The notes beneath the pieces were generated by a model. That model was given only the letters and a program-made list of their open reading frames with translations. It was not told the origin of the DNA and did not search any database. DNA of 29,636 nucleotides from Lachnospiraceae bacterium (GTDB lineage Bacteria > Bacillota > Clostridia > Lachnospirales > Lachnospiraceae). How positions within the stretch are numbered: position 1 is the first letter of the stretch; each line of letters starts with the position of its first letter. The stretch spans positions 1 to 29,636 of the forward strand of contig JAGDCK010000113.1 of NCBI GenBank assembly GCA_017958585.1, given 5' to 3'. The position numbers and the translations under genes were made by a program. This document shows, one piece after another, positions 8,959 to 16,874 of this stretch.

Positions 8959-9471
8959 TCAACCGTATTTTACGTTGCTGATGGAAACACTATAGATAAA
9001 GTCCGAACCGACGGTCTCCTGAACGGTGCTCAGGATCTCCTGTCTGATGGAATCAAAATCAGCCTTGCACTCAGCCTCTGTATGCTTTGATACCACATTT
9101 TCAACCGCCGATCTGATGGCAGGTGAATTGGCATCGATAATAGCGCTGAGAGATTCGAAATCCTCATGATTCTTGTTCTCTGACAGTGACAGATCAAAGA
9201 GGATGTAGCCCTGCTTGCCGCTCTCATCTGCGGAAAGAAGGATCATGAACTGATCTGTGAAGGTATAAACAGCAGTGTCCGCAAGAGATACCGCATTTTC
9301 ATTTTCTGTGGAATCATCGGAGATTTCCAGATTCATAACCGTTGCTATATTGCTGACAAGCTCACCGGTCTTTTTGTTGGTGCCTGTAACGCTTACCATC
9401 ATCACCACAGTGAGGACAATATTCACAATAAGCAAAGCTAAAATAAGAATTGTCAACAGATTTCTCTTCAT
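8959..9471 (-). CDS. fliL: FliL-type basal body-associated protein
   Basis: FliL is a single-pass membrane protein that surrounds the stator and supports motor torque. This 170-residue protein has a short cytosolic start (MKRN), one membrane helix (about 5-28) and an extracytoplasmic domain of about 130 residues with an acidic stretch (DDSTENENAV). The C-terminal pattern EILSTVQETVGSDFIYSVSISNVKYG agrees with the FliL fold. Sequence conservation in FliL is low, so its place between motB and fliM and the single-pass topology carry much of the weight. The ATG lies 14 bases after the motB stop. Confidence 0.85.
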   Translation of the reverse strand: MKRNLLTILILALLIVNIVLTVVMMVSVTGTNKKTGELVSNIATVMNLEISDDSTENENAVSLADTAVYTFTDQFMILLSADESGKQGYILFDLSLSENKNHEDFESLSAIIDANSPAIRSAVENVVSKHTEAECKADFDSIRQEILSTVQETVGSDFIYSVSISNVKYG

Positions 9472-9485
9472 CTTATGCCTTTCTC

Positions 9486-10310
9486 TTATGACGGATTATA
9501 TATTTTTATTTCTACTCTTCTGTTCTTGCTTCTGCCATCTGCCGTGGCATTGTCAGCTATGGGATCTCTGTCTCCCATTCCCGCATGCACCATATTGGTT
9601 TCGTCAATGCTGGTGTTGTTTATCAGATAATAGAAAACCGAAAGTGCTCTGGCACTTGACAGTTCCTCGTTATCCGCAAACCTTGCGCTCTTGATGGGGA
9701 CATTGTCGGTATGACCATCGATCTCGATGGTTCCCTCTGCATACTTTTCGAGAATGACTCCCACTTTCAAAAGTACAGATTCCGAAGACTCCTTCAGCTC
9801 TGCGCTTCCCGAATCAAAAAGCAAAGCTCCCTTCATGGACAGCTGAACGTATTGAGCCGTGAAGCTTACTTCGATCTGATCGGACATATTGTTTTCGGAT
9901 ACGGCTTCCTCGATCTTTTCAGCAATCTCTTCGTTTGACTGAAGATATTTGCTCTCAAGAGCATCCTGAAGCTGCTCTTCGCTGGCACCGGAAATGAACT
10001 CCTCAAGGGCGTCCACATCCTTGTCGGAATCTGCCGCTTTACCGTATTCGTTGATGTAATCATCCAGGTTGTTTAACTGGCTTACACCGCTTGATATAAG
10101 TATTCCCTCTCCGATGGCCGTAGCGCCCGCCTGAAAAATACTGAATGTGGAATTCATGGCAGCCACCATTTCGTTGTACTTCGCCTCATCCATGGTTGAC
10201 ATGGAGAACAAAAGAACGAAGAAGCAAAACAGCAGGTTCATCAGATCGGAGAATGTGGCCATCCAGGCCGGGGATCCCGCTGGTGGATCGTCCTGTTTTT
10301 TCTTTGCCAC
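9486..10310 (-). CDS. motB: Flagellar stator protein MotB
   Basis: MotB forms the proton- or sodium-driven stator with MotA and anchors it to peptidoglycan. The 274-residue protein has a cytosolic start (MAKKKQDDPPAGSPAWM), one membrane helix with the ion-binding aspartate D22 (TFSDLMNLL), a plug/linker of about 110 residues that is rich in acidic residues, and an OmpA-type peptidoglycan-binding domain (about 145-270). That domain includes LFDSGSAEL (164-172), IDGHTDNVP (197-205) and SKNRRVEI (261-268). The start is GTG and overlaps the motA TAG stop by one base (TAGTG), with GGAGG upstream. The coupling fits the fixed MotA:MotB complex. Confidence 0.97.
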   Translation of the reverse strand: MAKKKQDDPPAGSPAWMATFSDLMNLLFCFFVLLFSMSTMDEAKYNEMVAAMNSTFSIFQAGATAIGEGILISSGVSQLNNLDDYINEYGKAADSDKDVDALEEFISGASEEQLQDALESKYLQSNEEIAEKIEEAVSENNMSDQIEVSFTAQYVQLSMKGALLFDSGSAELKESSESVLLKVGVILEKYAEGTIEIDGHTDNVPIKSARFADNEELSSARALSVFYYLINNTSIDETNMVHAGMGDRDPIADNATADGRSKNRRVEIKIYNPS

Positions 10311-11110
10311 TATTCCTCACCTCCCGAATCAGGAGTAGCCGCAGCTCTGTCCTTGGGTGCGATGAATGATTTAAGTTTTTCTTCTATAACACGAGGGTTC
10401 TCACCTGCCTGGATAGACAGAAGTCCCTCGATCATTACCTCTTTTACCATCATTTCAACTGCATTGTCCGCCTTGAGCTTATTTGACACAGGGGCACAAA
10501 GCCAGTTGGCAAGAAGTGAACCGTACAATGTTGTGATGAGGGCAACGGCCATAGCAGGTCCGATAGCTGCCGCATCATCCATATGGTAAAGCATATCTAC
10601 GAGACCAACCAGGGTACCGATCATACCCCAGGAAGGACCCATGGCTCCGAGAGTTTCCCAGACACCGATCAGATTCTTGTGTCTGCCTTCGATGCTGACA
10701 AGTTCGGTCTCCATAATGGCTCTTACAAGGTCCGGATCCGTACCGTCAACTATTAAGAGAATACCCTTCTTAAGAAAAGGCTCATCCAAATCTGCCGCAT
10801 TCTCTTCCAGTGAAAGAAGACCTTCCTTACGGGCAACATTAGAAAGTTCGATTATTTTACTGATAACTTCCGCAACATTCATGGCCGGCGCCTTAAAGAT
10901 AAGGGTCATGGCTTTTAGTCCGGAAATAAAGTCATTGAGACTGAAGGATGCCAATGTGGCCGCGATGGCACCACCAAAGGTGATGATTGCCGAAGGCGGG
11001 TCGATATATTCACCAAAACCTGCCACGCCGGCACTACTTATGATACCGAATATGAGCATACCTAAACCGAGGACCATGCCCGCAAGTGATGCAATATCCA
11101 CAAATGTCAC
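10310..11110 (-). CDS. motA: Flagellar stator protein MotA
   Basis: MotA is the ion-channel and torque-generating stator subunit. The 266-residue protein has four predicted membrane helices (about 8-26, 36-56, 150-172 and 184-206). The cytoplasmic loop contains R94 and a Glu pair at 102-103, in the place of the FliG-contacting charges. Conserved prolines are P159 in GPSWGMIGTLVGLV and P207 in ANWLCAPVSNKL. The start is GTG at 11110 with a weak GGAAAG site, and a 7-bp hairpin covers the flbD end immediately upstream. motA and motB lie inside the large operon here, whereas in B. subtilis they form a separate operon. Confidence 0.97.
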   Translation of the reverse strand: MTFVDIASLAGMVLGLGMLIFGIISSAGVAGFGEYIDPPSAIITFGGAIAATLASFSLNDFISGLKAMTLIFKAPAMNVAEVISKIIELSNVARKEGLLSLEENAADLDEPFLKKGILLIVDGTDPDLVRAIMETELVSIEGRHKNLIGVWETLGAMGPSWGMIGTLVGLVDMLYHMDDAAAIGPAMAVALITTLYGSLLANWLCAPVSNKLKADNAVEMMVKEVMIEGLLSIQAGENPRVIEEKLKSFIAPKDRAAATPDSGGEE

Positions 11111-11120
11111 CTAACTTTCC

Positions 11121-11143
11121 GCAGAATTTTCGAATTATTCTGC
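11121..11143 (-). promoter_or_regulatory. Small hairpin across flbD stop and motA leader
   Basis: GCAGAAT and ATTCTGC form a 7-bp stem with a 9-base loop. It covers the flbD stop codon and ends about 10 bases before the motA GTG, next to the weak motA ribosome binding site. It could limit motA translation unless ribosomes finishing flbD open it. No T-run follows, so it is not a terminator. Confidence 0.35.
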
Positions 11144-11320
11144 AAAAATATCCTTTCTATACAATTTTACAAGATTTTTTATCTCTTGTCTACTTTCTTT
11201 TACAATTATTTTTCGGCCTGTAGTGAGGGTTATCACGGTGTCCGGAGTCTCCTCCACAATTTCAAATAAACTTGGATTTACAAGGATTTTTGTGCCGTTT
11301 AGTTTAGTTACTTCAACCAT
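11135..11320 (-). CDS. flbD: FlbD/SwrD family flagellar protein
   Basis: This is a 61-residue protein of the FlbD/SwrD family. In B. subtilis SwrD sits at the same operon position and raises flagellar motor power for swarming. The family pattern is clear: MVEVTKLNGTKILVNPSLFE, then a central TPDTVITLTTGRKIIVKES, and a helical end. No membrane segment or signal peptide is visible, so it is probably cytosolic. It lies between flgE and motA, and its link to motor power makes the neighbourhood with motAB meaningful. The ATG has GGGAAG upstream. A 12-bp hairpin precedes it in the flgE-flbD gap. Confidence 0.92.
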   Translation of the reverse strand: MVEVTKLNGTKILVNPSLFEIVEETPDTVITLTTGRKIIVKESRQEIKNLVKLYRKDIFAE

Positions 11321-11373
11321 ATTTTTCTTCCCGTATCTAACACGAAATTTCGAATTAATATTATCACTGCACT

Positions 11374-11403
11374 TAAGGGACGAAAGTCCTTTTTCGTCCC
11401 TTA
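11374..11403 (-). promoter_or_regulatory. 12-bp hairpin between flgE and flbD
   Basis: TAAGGGACGAAA pairs perfectly with TTTCGTCCCTTA around a 6-base loop. It lies in the 108-base gap between flgE and flbD, the largest gap inside the operon. On the coding strand it is followed by AAGTGCAGTG and not by a T-run, so it is not a standard intrinsic terminator. RNA processing, 3' end protection of the flgE message, or partial attenuation ahead of flbD-motAB are possible. Confidence 0.6.
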
Positions 11404-11428
11404 GTACACTTATATTTGATTATTTAAA

Positions 11429-13195
11429 TTATCTCTTAAGGTTTGTAAGTTCCTCGAGAAGTGTATCGGATACTGTGATGATTCGGCTGTTAGCCTGGAA
11501 ACCTCTCTGTGTTACGATCATCTCGGTAAACTCGGATGAAAGATCCACATTACTCATCTCCAACTGTCCTGTTGACATGTATCCGCCGTTTGCTGTTACA
11601 TCAACACCGATTCCGTCGAATTCGCCGGAGTTAAGTGTTGCTGAGTAAAGGTTGTCTCCCTCTTTCTGAAGACCGGCTGCGTTTGAGAAATAAGCTGTTG
11701 CCATCTGACCGAGGCACTTTGTCATACCGTTGTCATAGCTTGCGTAGATCTCACCGTTACTCTGGATCGAAACTCCGATCATGTCACCGAGAGTACGTCC
11801 GCTTCCAACACCCTTTGAGTCACCGCTGGTGGCTGAAACTGTGGATGTTCCGTTGTTGTTAAACATTGAGATATCAGAGAAATCAACCTCGATATCGTTA
11901 AAGTTACTTGTAAGTCCGTTGGCTGTTGTAGCCGCAGGGATCGATGAAAGTCTGATGGTTGCCGTTGTGATGGTCTGAACACCGTTTACTCCGGCAAATA
12001 CACCTGTTGCGGGATCGAACTTGATCGCAACACCTTCGTAATTACGTCCAACCGTCTCAAGTGAATAGTTTGTACCGTCCATGGTATTTAATGAGTTGGT
12101 GGTTGAAGCGTTTGAGTTGATGGAAATGAGGAGATCCTCGATGGTGGTCTCAACTCCGTTCTCCATAAGTCTTAAGTTTAAGAACTCGTCAACACTGCCC
12201 TCATATCCGTATGCTGCGGCAACTGCTGCAAGAGCCTTATTACTTGCCTCGATATCTGCGATCTGCTGTTCTGTGGCATCTGCGGGAGCTTTTGTGATGA
12301 TGTCCGCAACGTCAACCTGAAGTGTGCTCAAGTCTGCAACAACCGTGGCTGTTCCTGCCTGAAGAAGCTGATTGCCGTTCCATGTATAGTTGGTGTAATC
12401 AAAGTTGATTGATCCTGCCTGGCTCTGGATCTTGTCTGTACCAAAGAGGATCGTGTCATCATCCACACCGCTTAAATCTATCTCGTTACCTGATGCATCG
12501 AGAATGGAATCAAGCTCCAGAGAATACTCGCTGGCGTCATCTGACTGTTTGAATACGAATTTTGCTGTATAGCTGTAACCGAGCTGATCATAGAAATTTA
12601 AGTTGATGCTCTTTCCGTTTGCGCTGGTCACATCGCTGTCGTTCTTATCAAGGATTCCTGATACATATGCCTTTGAGGTTGCCTCGGGGGGATATGTCAT
12701 GTTGGCAGCGCTCATGATTCTGAGTGCTGTAACGGAATCTTTTTTGATGGAGCCGATGGTCTCATCGAATTCCCAGCCCATTACATTGTAACCTGTACTT
12801 GTCATGGCAAGGTTTCCGGCTCCGTCCACATAGAATGAACCGTCACGGGTAAAATAGTTTGACAAACCATCGTTTACTACGAAGAAGTTGTCACCTGTGA
12901 TCATGATATCAAAGGGGTTACCTGTTGACTGAGCTGAACCCTGAGTAGAGATATTCACATTGATGGCTCCGCTCTTAACACCGAGACCGATCTGCTTTGC
13001 GTTTGTACCGCCGGTACCGGTTGTGGCGTTGGGACCGCTGGCACTCTGAGTGGTCTGGCTCATAAGTTCACTGAATGTGATAGAACTGGACTTGTAGGCT
13101 GTGGTATTAACATTGGAAATGTTGTTACCGATAACGTCCATCTTGGTCTGGTGTGTCTTAAGACCTGACACGCCAGAATACAATGATCTCATCAT
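11429..13195 (-). CDS. flgE: Flagellar hook protein FlgE
   Basis: FlgE builds the flagellar hook outside the cell and is exported by the type III apparatus. I start it at 13195 (588 residues), nine bases after an AAGGAGG site; a second ATG follows directly. The N-terminal rod/hook motif LYSGVSGLKTHQTKMDVIGNNI and the C-terminal motif SSEFTEMIVTQRGFQANSRI are intact, as is the central NFFVVNDG segment (103-110). The protein is clearly longer than enteric FlgE (about 400). The extra length includes an Ala-rich, probably helical segment at about 288-365, unusual for a beta-rich outer hook domain. FlgD (cap) and FliK (length control) are encoded just upstream. Confidence 0.97.
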   Translation of the reverse strand: MMRSLYSGVSGLKTHQTKMDVIGNNISNVNTTAYKSSSITFSELMSQTTQSASGPNATTGTGGTNAKQIGLGVKSGAINVNISTQGSAQSTGNPFDIMITGDNFFVVNDGLSNYFTRDGSFYVDGAGNLAMTSTGYNVMGWEFDETIGSIKKDSVTALRIMSAANMTYPPEATSKAYVSGILDKNDSDVTSANGKSINLNFYDQLGYSYTAKFVFKQSDDASEYSLELDSILDASGNEIDLSGVDDDTILFGTDKIQSQAGSINFDYTNYTWNGNQLLQAGTATVVADLSTLQVDVADIITKAPADATEQQIADIEASNKALAAVAAAYGYEGSVDEFLNLRLMENGVETTIEDLLISINSNASTTNSLNTMDGTNYSLETVGRNYEGVAIKFDPATGVFAGVNGVQTITTATIRLSSIPAATTANGLTSNFNDIEVDFSDISMFNNNGTSTVSATSGDSKGVGSGRTLGDMIGVSIQSNGEIYASYDNGMTKCLGQMATAYFSNAAGLQKEGDNLYSATLNSGEFDGIGVDVTANGGYMSTGQLEMSNVDLSSEFTEMIVTQRGFQANSRIITVSDTLLEELTNLKR

Positions 13196-13230
13196 AGTTT
13201 TGTTCCTCCTTATCAAAGGAACAGCAAGCT

Positions 13231-13254
13231 GCTTTTCTCTGTCGGTCGAAAAGC
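13231..13254 (-). promoter_or_regulatory. Small hairpin in flgE leader
   Basis: GCTTTTC and GAAAAGC form a 7-bp stem around a 10-base loop, about 20 bases upstream of the flgE AAGGAGG site, in the 84-base gap after the TIGR02530-type gene. No T-run follows. It may help define the start of a processed, stable flgE message, but this is inference from position only. Confidence 0.35.
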
Positions 13255-13279
13255 TTTGACCCCCTGTAAGGTCCGGTCG

Positions 13280-13687
13280 TTAGGCTATTACTGCTCCGTT
13301 AATATTTGTAAATACATTTTCATCGGTGTTTGTGGCATCCATTGCCGTTATCACTGTGCTGTTGGGCACGTTTACGATAAATGCAAGAGAATCGACAAGT
13401 ACCAATGAATCTTTGATCCCTTTGCTCTCTGCTTTCCTTGTGCCTTCACTCAGTCTGTCCATCTGGGATTGTGTAAGTGTTATGTTTCGATCCGAAAGTC
13501 TTGTGGCCGCATGCTTGGAAAATTTGATCTCCCCGGCATCCGCTCCCGTGATCTTCTGTTTTAAGACATCCTCAAATGTAAGTCCGTTTGAAGTTGTGCC
13601 TGCACTGACTGGCTGTGACTGTTTCAGCAGTTTGTCAGTCATCTGATCGATTGAAAGGAATCCCTGTGTCTGAATATCCATATTCAT
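13280..13687 (-). CDS. Flagellar operon protein of the TIGR02530 type (function unknown)
   Basis: This 135-residue protein fits the uncharacterised family TIGR02530, found in Firmicutes and spirochete flagellar operons between flgD and flgE. It has a polar, probably flexible first third. The conserved part starts near residue 54: FSKHAATRLSDRNITLTQSQ, then EGTRKAESKGIKDSLVLVDS and FIVNVPNSTVITAMD. It has no signal peptide or membrane helix. Position suggests a part in hook assembly or export. The conserved H-A-x2-R-x3-R-x-I start followed by beta strands recalls small DUF4258/RelE-like folds, which is my inference only. The start could be the in-frame ATG two codons later, since GGGG lies only three bases before the first ATG. 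Confidence 0.8.
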   Translation of the reverse strand: MNMDIQTQGFLSIDQMTDKLLKQSQPVSAGTTSNGLTFEDVLKQKITGADAGEIKFSKHAATRLSDRNITLTQSQMDRLSEGTRKAESKGIKDSLVLVDSLAFIVNVPNSTVITAMDATNTDENVFTNINGAVIA

Positions 13688-13718
13688 TCACCCCGTTTCT
13701 TTTGGATCATTCGATCAT

Positions 13719-14390
13719 TTACTCTTCTGTCTTTGTTTCTTCAGCTGTCTTCTCGCCGGCTTTCAGTTCGTTTATCTTTTCCACATATTTGTCGAGATGT
13801 GCCACGATGTTTGATGCTATGAAACTCTTTTCGTAATCTGTCATGGCATCGTACTCGCCCTTTAAAGCTGCGATCTTTGCTTCATCCGAAAGTGTTACGG
13901 CTGAAATGTTTGTAAGCTTTGAAAGGTTTGTGGCAAAAGCCGTTGCCTTGTCATAAGCCTTCTGATAATCCAGGTCAACAACTGTATCCAGATCATCGAT
14001 TGAATAAAGTGACTCGTCGATTGAGAGGTATGCCTTGTTGTTTTCGTATACGACATAATCAACTTTACCCTGTACATAGTTTGTGTCGCCGCTTGAAGAT
14101 GTGGTCTTGATATAAACCTCACGTCCCACCAGCTGACCGGCCCTCATAAAGTTCATGCTTCCGGCCATGTTCTGCATTTCCTCAACCTGTGTAAACTGTG
14201 CATATTGGGAAATGTATTCAGTGTTGGAAGTAGGTTCCAGCGGATCCTGATACTGCATCTGTGCCACCAGAAGCTGAAGGAATGAATCCTTGTCAACACT
14301 GTTTGAGGAAGTGGTCTTGTTTTTTGAAAGAGAGCTTTGAGAAGCGCTTTCCACAAGTTTTCCGTCCTGAATCTGTGCTACTAATGACAT
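13719..14390 (-). CDS. flgD: Hook cap protein FlgD with extra C-terminal helical module
   Basis: FlgD caps the growing hook and guides FlgE assembly. The 223-residue protein has the family N-terminus: SVDKDSFLQLLVAQMQYQDP (31-50), then FTQVEEMQNM. A beta-rich, Tudor-like segment follows at about 88-140, with no room for the FlgD immunoglobulin-like insert. Residues about 141-210 are an added helical region including AKIAALKGEYDAMTDYEKSF, which resembles the small helical modules seen in Gram-positive wall proteins. A Lys/Glu-rich tail closes it. It lies between fliK and the TIGR02530-type gene, the normal hook cluster order. Confidence 0.93.
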   Translation of the reverse strand: MSLVAQIQDGKLVESASQSSLSKNKTTSSNSVDKDSFLQLLVAQMQYQDPLEPTSNTEYISQYAQFTQVEEMQNMAGSMNFMRAGQLVGREVYIKTTSSSGDTNYVQGKVDYVVYENNKAYLSIDESLYSIDDLDTVVDLDYQKAYDKATAFATNLSKLTNISAVTLSDEAKIAALKGEYDAMTDYEKSFIASNIVAHLDKYVEKINELKAGEKTAEETKTEE

Positions 14391-14414
14391 ATCGTTTTTC
14401 CTTTCCGCTGTTTC

Positions 14415-15920
14415 TTAAGCTGTGTAATCCACCGTATTTCCGTTTGCGGCCATCATCTGTACCGCGATCTTGTCGGCTTCATTCATCTCTTCTATGTTCA
14501 TATCGGAGAGATCGCCGTCAATCTTAAGAGCTCTTCTGCCTCTTTTTGAAGGTTCTTTTCCGGTATCACCGTTTTGCTGCTGTCCTTCGTAAGCCTGCTC
14601 GTAAGTCTTGGGCTCCACGCTGACTTCAATGGCATCGATGGTCACACCTTTTTCTGCGAAGGTTTCTTTTAAAGTGATAAGCTGTGACTCGAGAACATTT
14701 TTAACATTTTCATCCTGGGCTATAAACTGTGCCGTTACAGCACCGCCCTTTGAATTAAGCTGGACCTGTAATGATCCGAGGCTCTCGGGATGAAGCTGCA
14801 TCTCCAGGGTTGACATTCCGTCTTTTACGGTTGTTCTCATGTTGTCAACTATCTGCTTCATTACATCTGAGGTGAATCTGTCGAATTCAGGGATATTTGC
14901 TTCCTCCTGAATCTCTGTGGTTCCACTCACATTATCCCTCATTATTCTGAAAGGATTTTCAAAATTCGCATCCCCCTTAGGAAGAGTTTCCTTTTCAGAA
15001 CTTACTGCGGTTTCCTTTGTTTGACTGGAATTGCTTTCGGAATCCGTATTGTCGTTCTGTGAGGATACGTTACTGCCTGTTTTGGTATTTCTGATCTGAA
15101 CTGAGTTAATGATCACGTCGGATTCGTTATCTTCCTCAGCGACTTCTCTTACCTGATTTGTCTCAGGTGTCTTTACATCAGTGTCGATCTTGAATTCTTT
15201 TACAGGTTCCTCGACAGGAATCTCACGTCCTGTCTCAATTGCTTTCTGGATGACATCCGTAAGCTCATTTCTCTCAACTCCAAGTTCTTTTGAGATATCC
15301 TCGATGATCTCGCCAAACTCTTTGTTTACCTCTTTGAAGTCTGCGTAGAGTTCTTCATCCGTGATGACTTTTGTCAGATCTGCTTCGCCCGCCACACTCA
15401 GGGAAACCTTTGACATTACATCGGGATCAAGGATCTCCAGATCGCTTACTCCGATCTCTTCGATGGCATCCGCCACATCCTGCACAGATACATCGAAGGT
15501 TTGAGAGATGCTTTCAATCACTGCAGATACCGCCTGATATAAAACTTCGATAACCTCTTCGGCAATTACTTCATCCTCGGTTTCATCCACATTTGAAACG
15601 GGATCTTTGGTTTCTTCAACCTTTGCCTCATCGGTCTTTACGGAAGTTTCATCGGTGGTTTCTTTTCTGCTGCTCTCCACATCCTTTGTGTCCTTTACCT
15701 TGTTCGAAGGATTCTTAATCTCCTCGGGATCGTTCTTCATTGACTGGTTTGAAGATCTCTCCACAACGAAATTTTCCTTTGAAACTTTTAAGGTGTCGAC
15801 TTTTCCGGTGAAAATATCACTGAAATTATCTCTGCCTTCGGTGTTTGACCCCTGGGTCTGTGAGAGAGGAAACTGAAAGCCGCCTACCATGACATCGCCG
15901 CCTACCGGTGCACTTACCAT
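14415..15920 (-). CDS. fliK: Flagellar hook-length control protein FliK
   Basis: FliK is an exported ruler that ends hook growth and triggers the FlhB specificity switch. The 501-residue protein has a long, polar, Asp/Glu/Ser/Thr-rich disordered part (about 20-350) and then the conserved Flg_hook domain (about 365-440). Its core motif is EMQLHPESLGSLQVQL, followed by TAQFIAQDENVKNVL. The tail is polar. Order ylxF-fliK-flgD is typical. The start at 15920 has AAAGGAGG six bases upstream. Poor conservation of the N-terminal part is normal for the family, so the C-terminal motif and position decide the call. Confidence 0.93.
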   Translation of the reverse strand: MVSAPVGGDVMVGGFQFPLSQTQGSNTEGRDNFSDIFTGKVDTLKVSKENFVVERSSNQSMKNDPEEIKNPSNKVKDTKDVESSRKETTDETSVKTDEAKVEETKDPVSNVDETEDEVIAEEVIEVLYQAVSAVIESISQTFDVSVQDVADAIEEIGVSDLEILDPDVMSKVSLSVAGEADLTKVITDEELYADFKEVNKEFGEIIEDISKELGVERNELTDVIQKAIETGREIPVEEPVKEFKIDTDVKTPETNQVREVAEEDNESDVIINSVQIRNTKTGSNVSSQNDNTDSESNSSQTKETAVSSEKETLPKGDANFENPFRIMRDNVSGTTEIQEEANIPEFDRFTSDVMKQIVDNMRTTVKDGMSTLEMQLHPESLGSLQVQLNSKGGAVTAQFIAQDENVKNVLESQLITLKETFAEKGVTIDAIEVSVEPKTYEQAYEGQQQNGDTGKEPSKRGRRALKIDGDLSDMNIEEMNEADKIAVQMMAANGNTVDYTA

Positions 15921-15943
15921 GGTGTTCCTCCTTTAAAGATATT

Positions 15944-15963
15944 TTGGATAACAGATTATCCAA
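15944..15963 (-). promoter_or_regulatory. Small hairpin in fliK leader
   Basis: TTGGATAA and TTATCCAA form a perfect 8-bp stem around a 4-base loop, about 10 bases before the fliK AAAGGAGG site, within the 72-base gap after the ylxF-like gene. There is no T-run. It could slow translation of fliK or mark an RNA end; the function is unknown. Confidence 0.4.
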
Positions 15964-15992
15964 TAACTTTATCGGAGAATAAGTGAATTTAC

Positions 15993-16868
15993 TTAAGAGT
16001 CCGGATACATTATTTTTGTCACTTGTGCGGCTGTTTTTGTATTCATATTTGCCAGTATATTTCCTGCGCTCTCCGAATTCATGTGGAGCAGAATATCTGC
16101 CACCAGATTCAGATTGTCAGTCATCTCATCAAATATGGCAGCGGCAGCCTTTGGCTTCATGGAGGAGTACTTGCTGACATAAGCCTTCATCTCCTCATCC
16201 TCCTGCTGTTTGATGATAACCTGCTTGTAAAGATATTCCGCGGTGGTGGGATCCATGGACTCGTAGTATTTTTGGAATTCCTCCCCGGTGGGATCAACCT
16301 CCGAGTAGACAACCTCCTCATAGAACTTGGTCCTGATCCTCTGGAATTCGTCCTGGGTCTTTTCAAATTCCTCCAGACGGTTTACTTCCGCAGTGAGGGT
16401 CTTTATCTTTTCATTTAACAGAGTGTTCTCATCCTTTGCGCCGGAAAGCTCAAGTTCCAGGATCCTGATTTTTTCAACCGCATCGGAAAGACTGGTATAT
16501 CCGTCATAGTTCTCCGGATTTGTGGTCTCAGTGATATGATTTCCCGGAAGGATCCTGTTGATAACGGGGATGTCTCCGATAAGGGGAGTCATGACATTTG
16601 TACCAAATCCTCCAAGGTCCAGTTTTATGATGACGCAGATAACCAAAAGCCAGAGCGCCACTATTCCAAGGGTTGCAAAGAATGTGACAAAGCCGTTGGC
16701 TTCCTCATCGTCGTCGATCTCATCCTCCTGCTTGGCGATCTCCTTGGCACGTCTCTTGGCTTCCTTTTTCTGATCCGCCTGCTGTTTCTTTAATTGTTTT
16801 TTCTCTTCCTTAAGCCTTTTTCTCTCGGCTTCCGCAGCCTGAGCCTCGGGGCTTTTCTCTTTTGCCAT
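15993..16868 (-). CDS. ylxF: YlxF/MotE-like membrane protein with MgtE N-terminal-type domain
   Basis: This 291-residue protein occupies the ylxF position between fliJ and fliK. It has a very basic and acidic, probably coiled-coil N-terminus (1-55), one membrane helix (about 59-82) and a coiled coil (about 125-185). A C-terminal helical domain (about 195-285) contains EEMKAYVSKYSSMKPKAAAAIF, with the repeat pattern of MgtE N-terminal-type domains. Relatives called MotE act as stator-linked chaperones in epsilon-proteobacteria; for Firmicutes YlxF the role is less clear. Topology would place the C-terminal domain outside the membrane. The family match is good, the exact function open. Confidence 0.85.
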   Translation of the reverse strand: MAKEKSPEAQAAEAERKRLKEEKKQLKKQQADQKKEAKRRAKEIAKQEDEIDDDEEANGFVTFFATLGIVALWLLVICVIIKLDLGGFGTNVMTPLIGDIPVINRILPGNHITETTNPENYDGYTSLSDAVEKIRILELELSGAKDENTLLNEKIKTLTAEVNRLEEFEKTQDEFQRIRTKFYEEVVYSEVDPTGEEFQKYYESMDPTTAEYLYKQVIIKQQEDEEMKAYVSKYSSMKPKAAAAIFDEMTDNLNLVADILLHMNSESAGNILANMNTKTAAQVTKIMYPDS

Positions 16869-16874
16869 AAGTCT

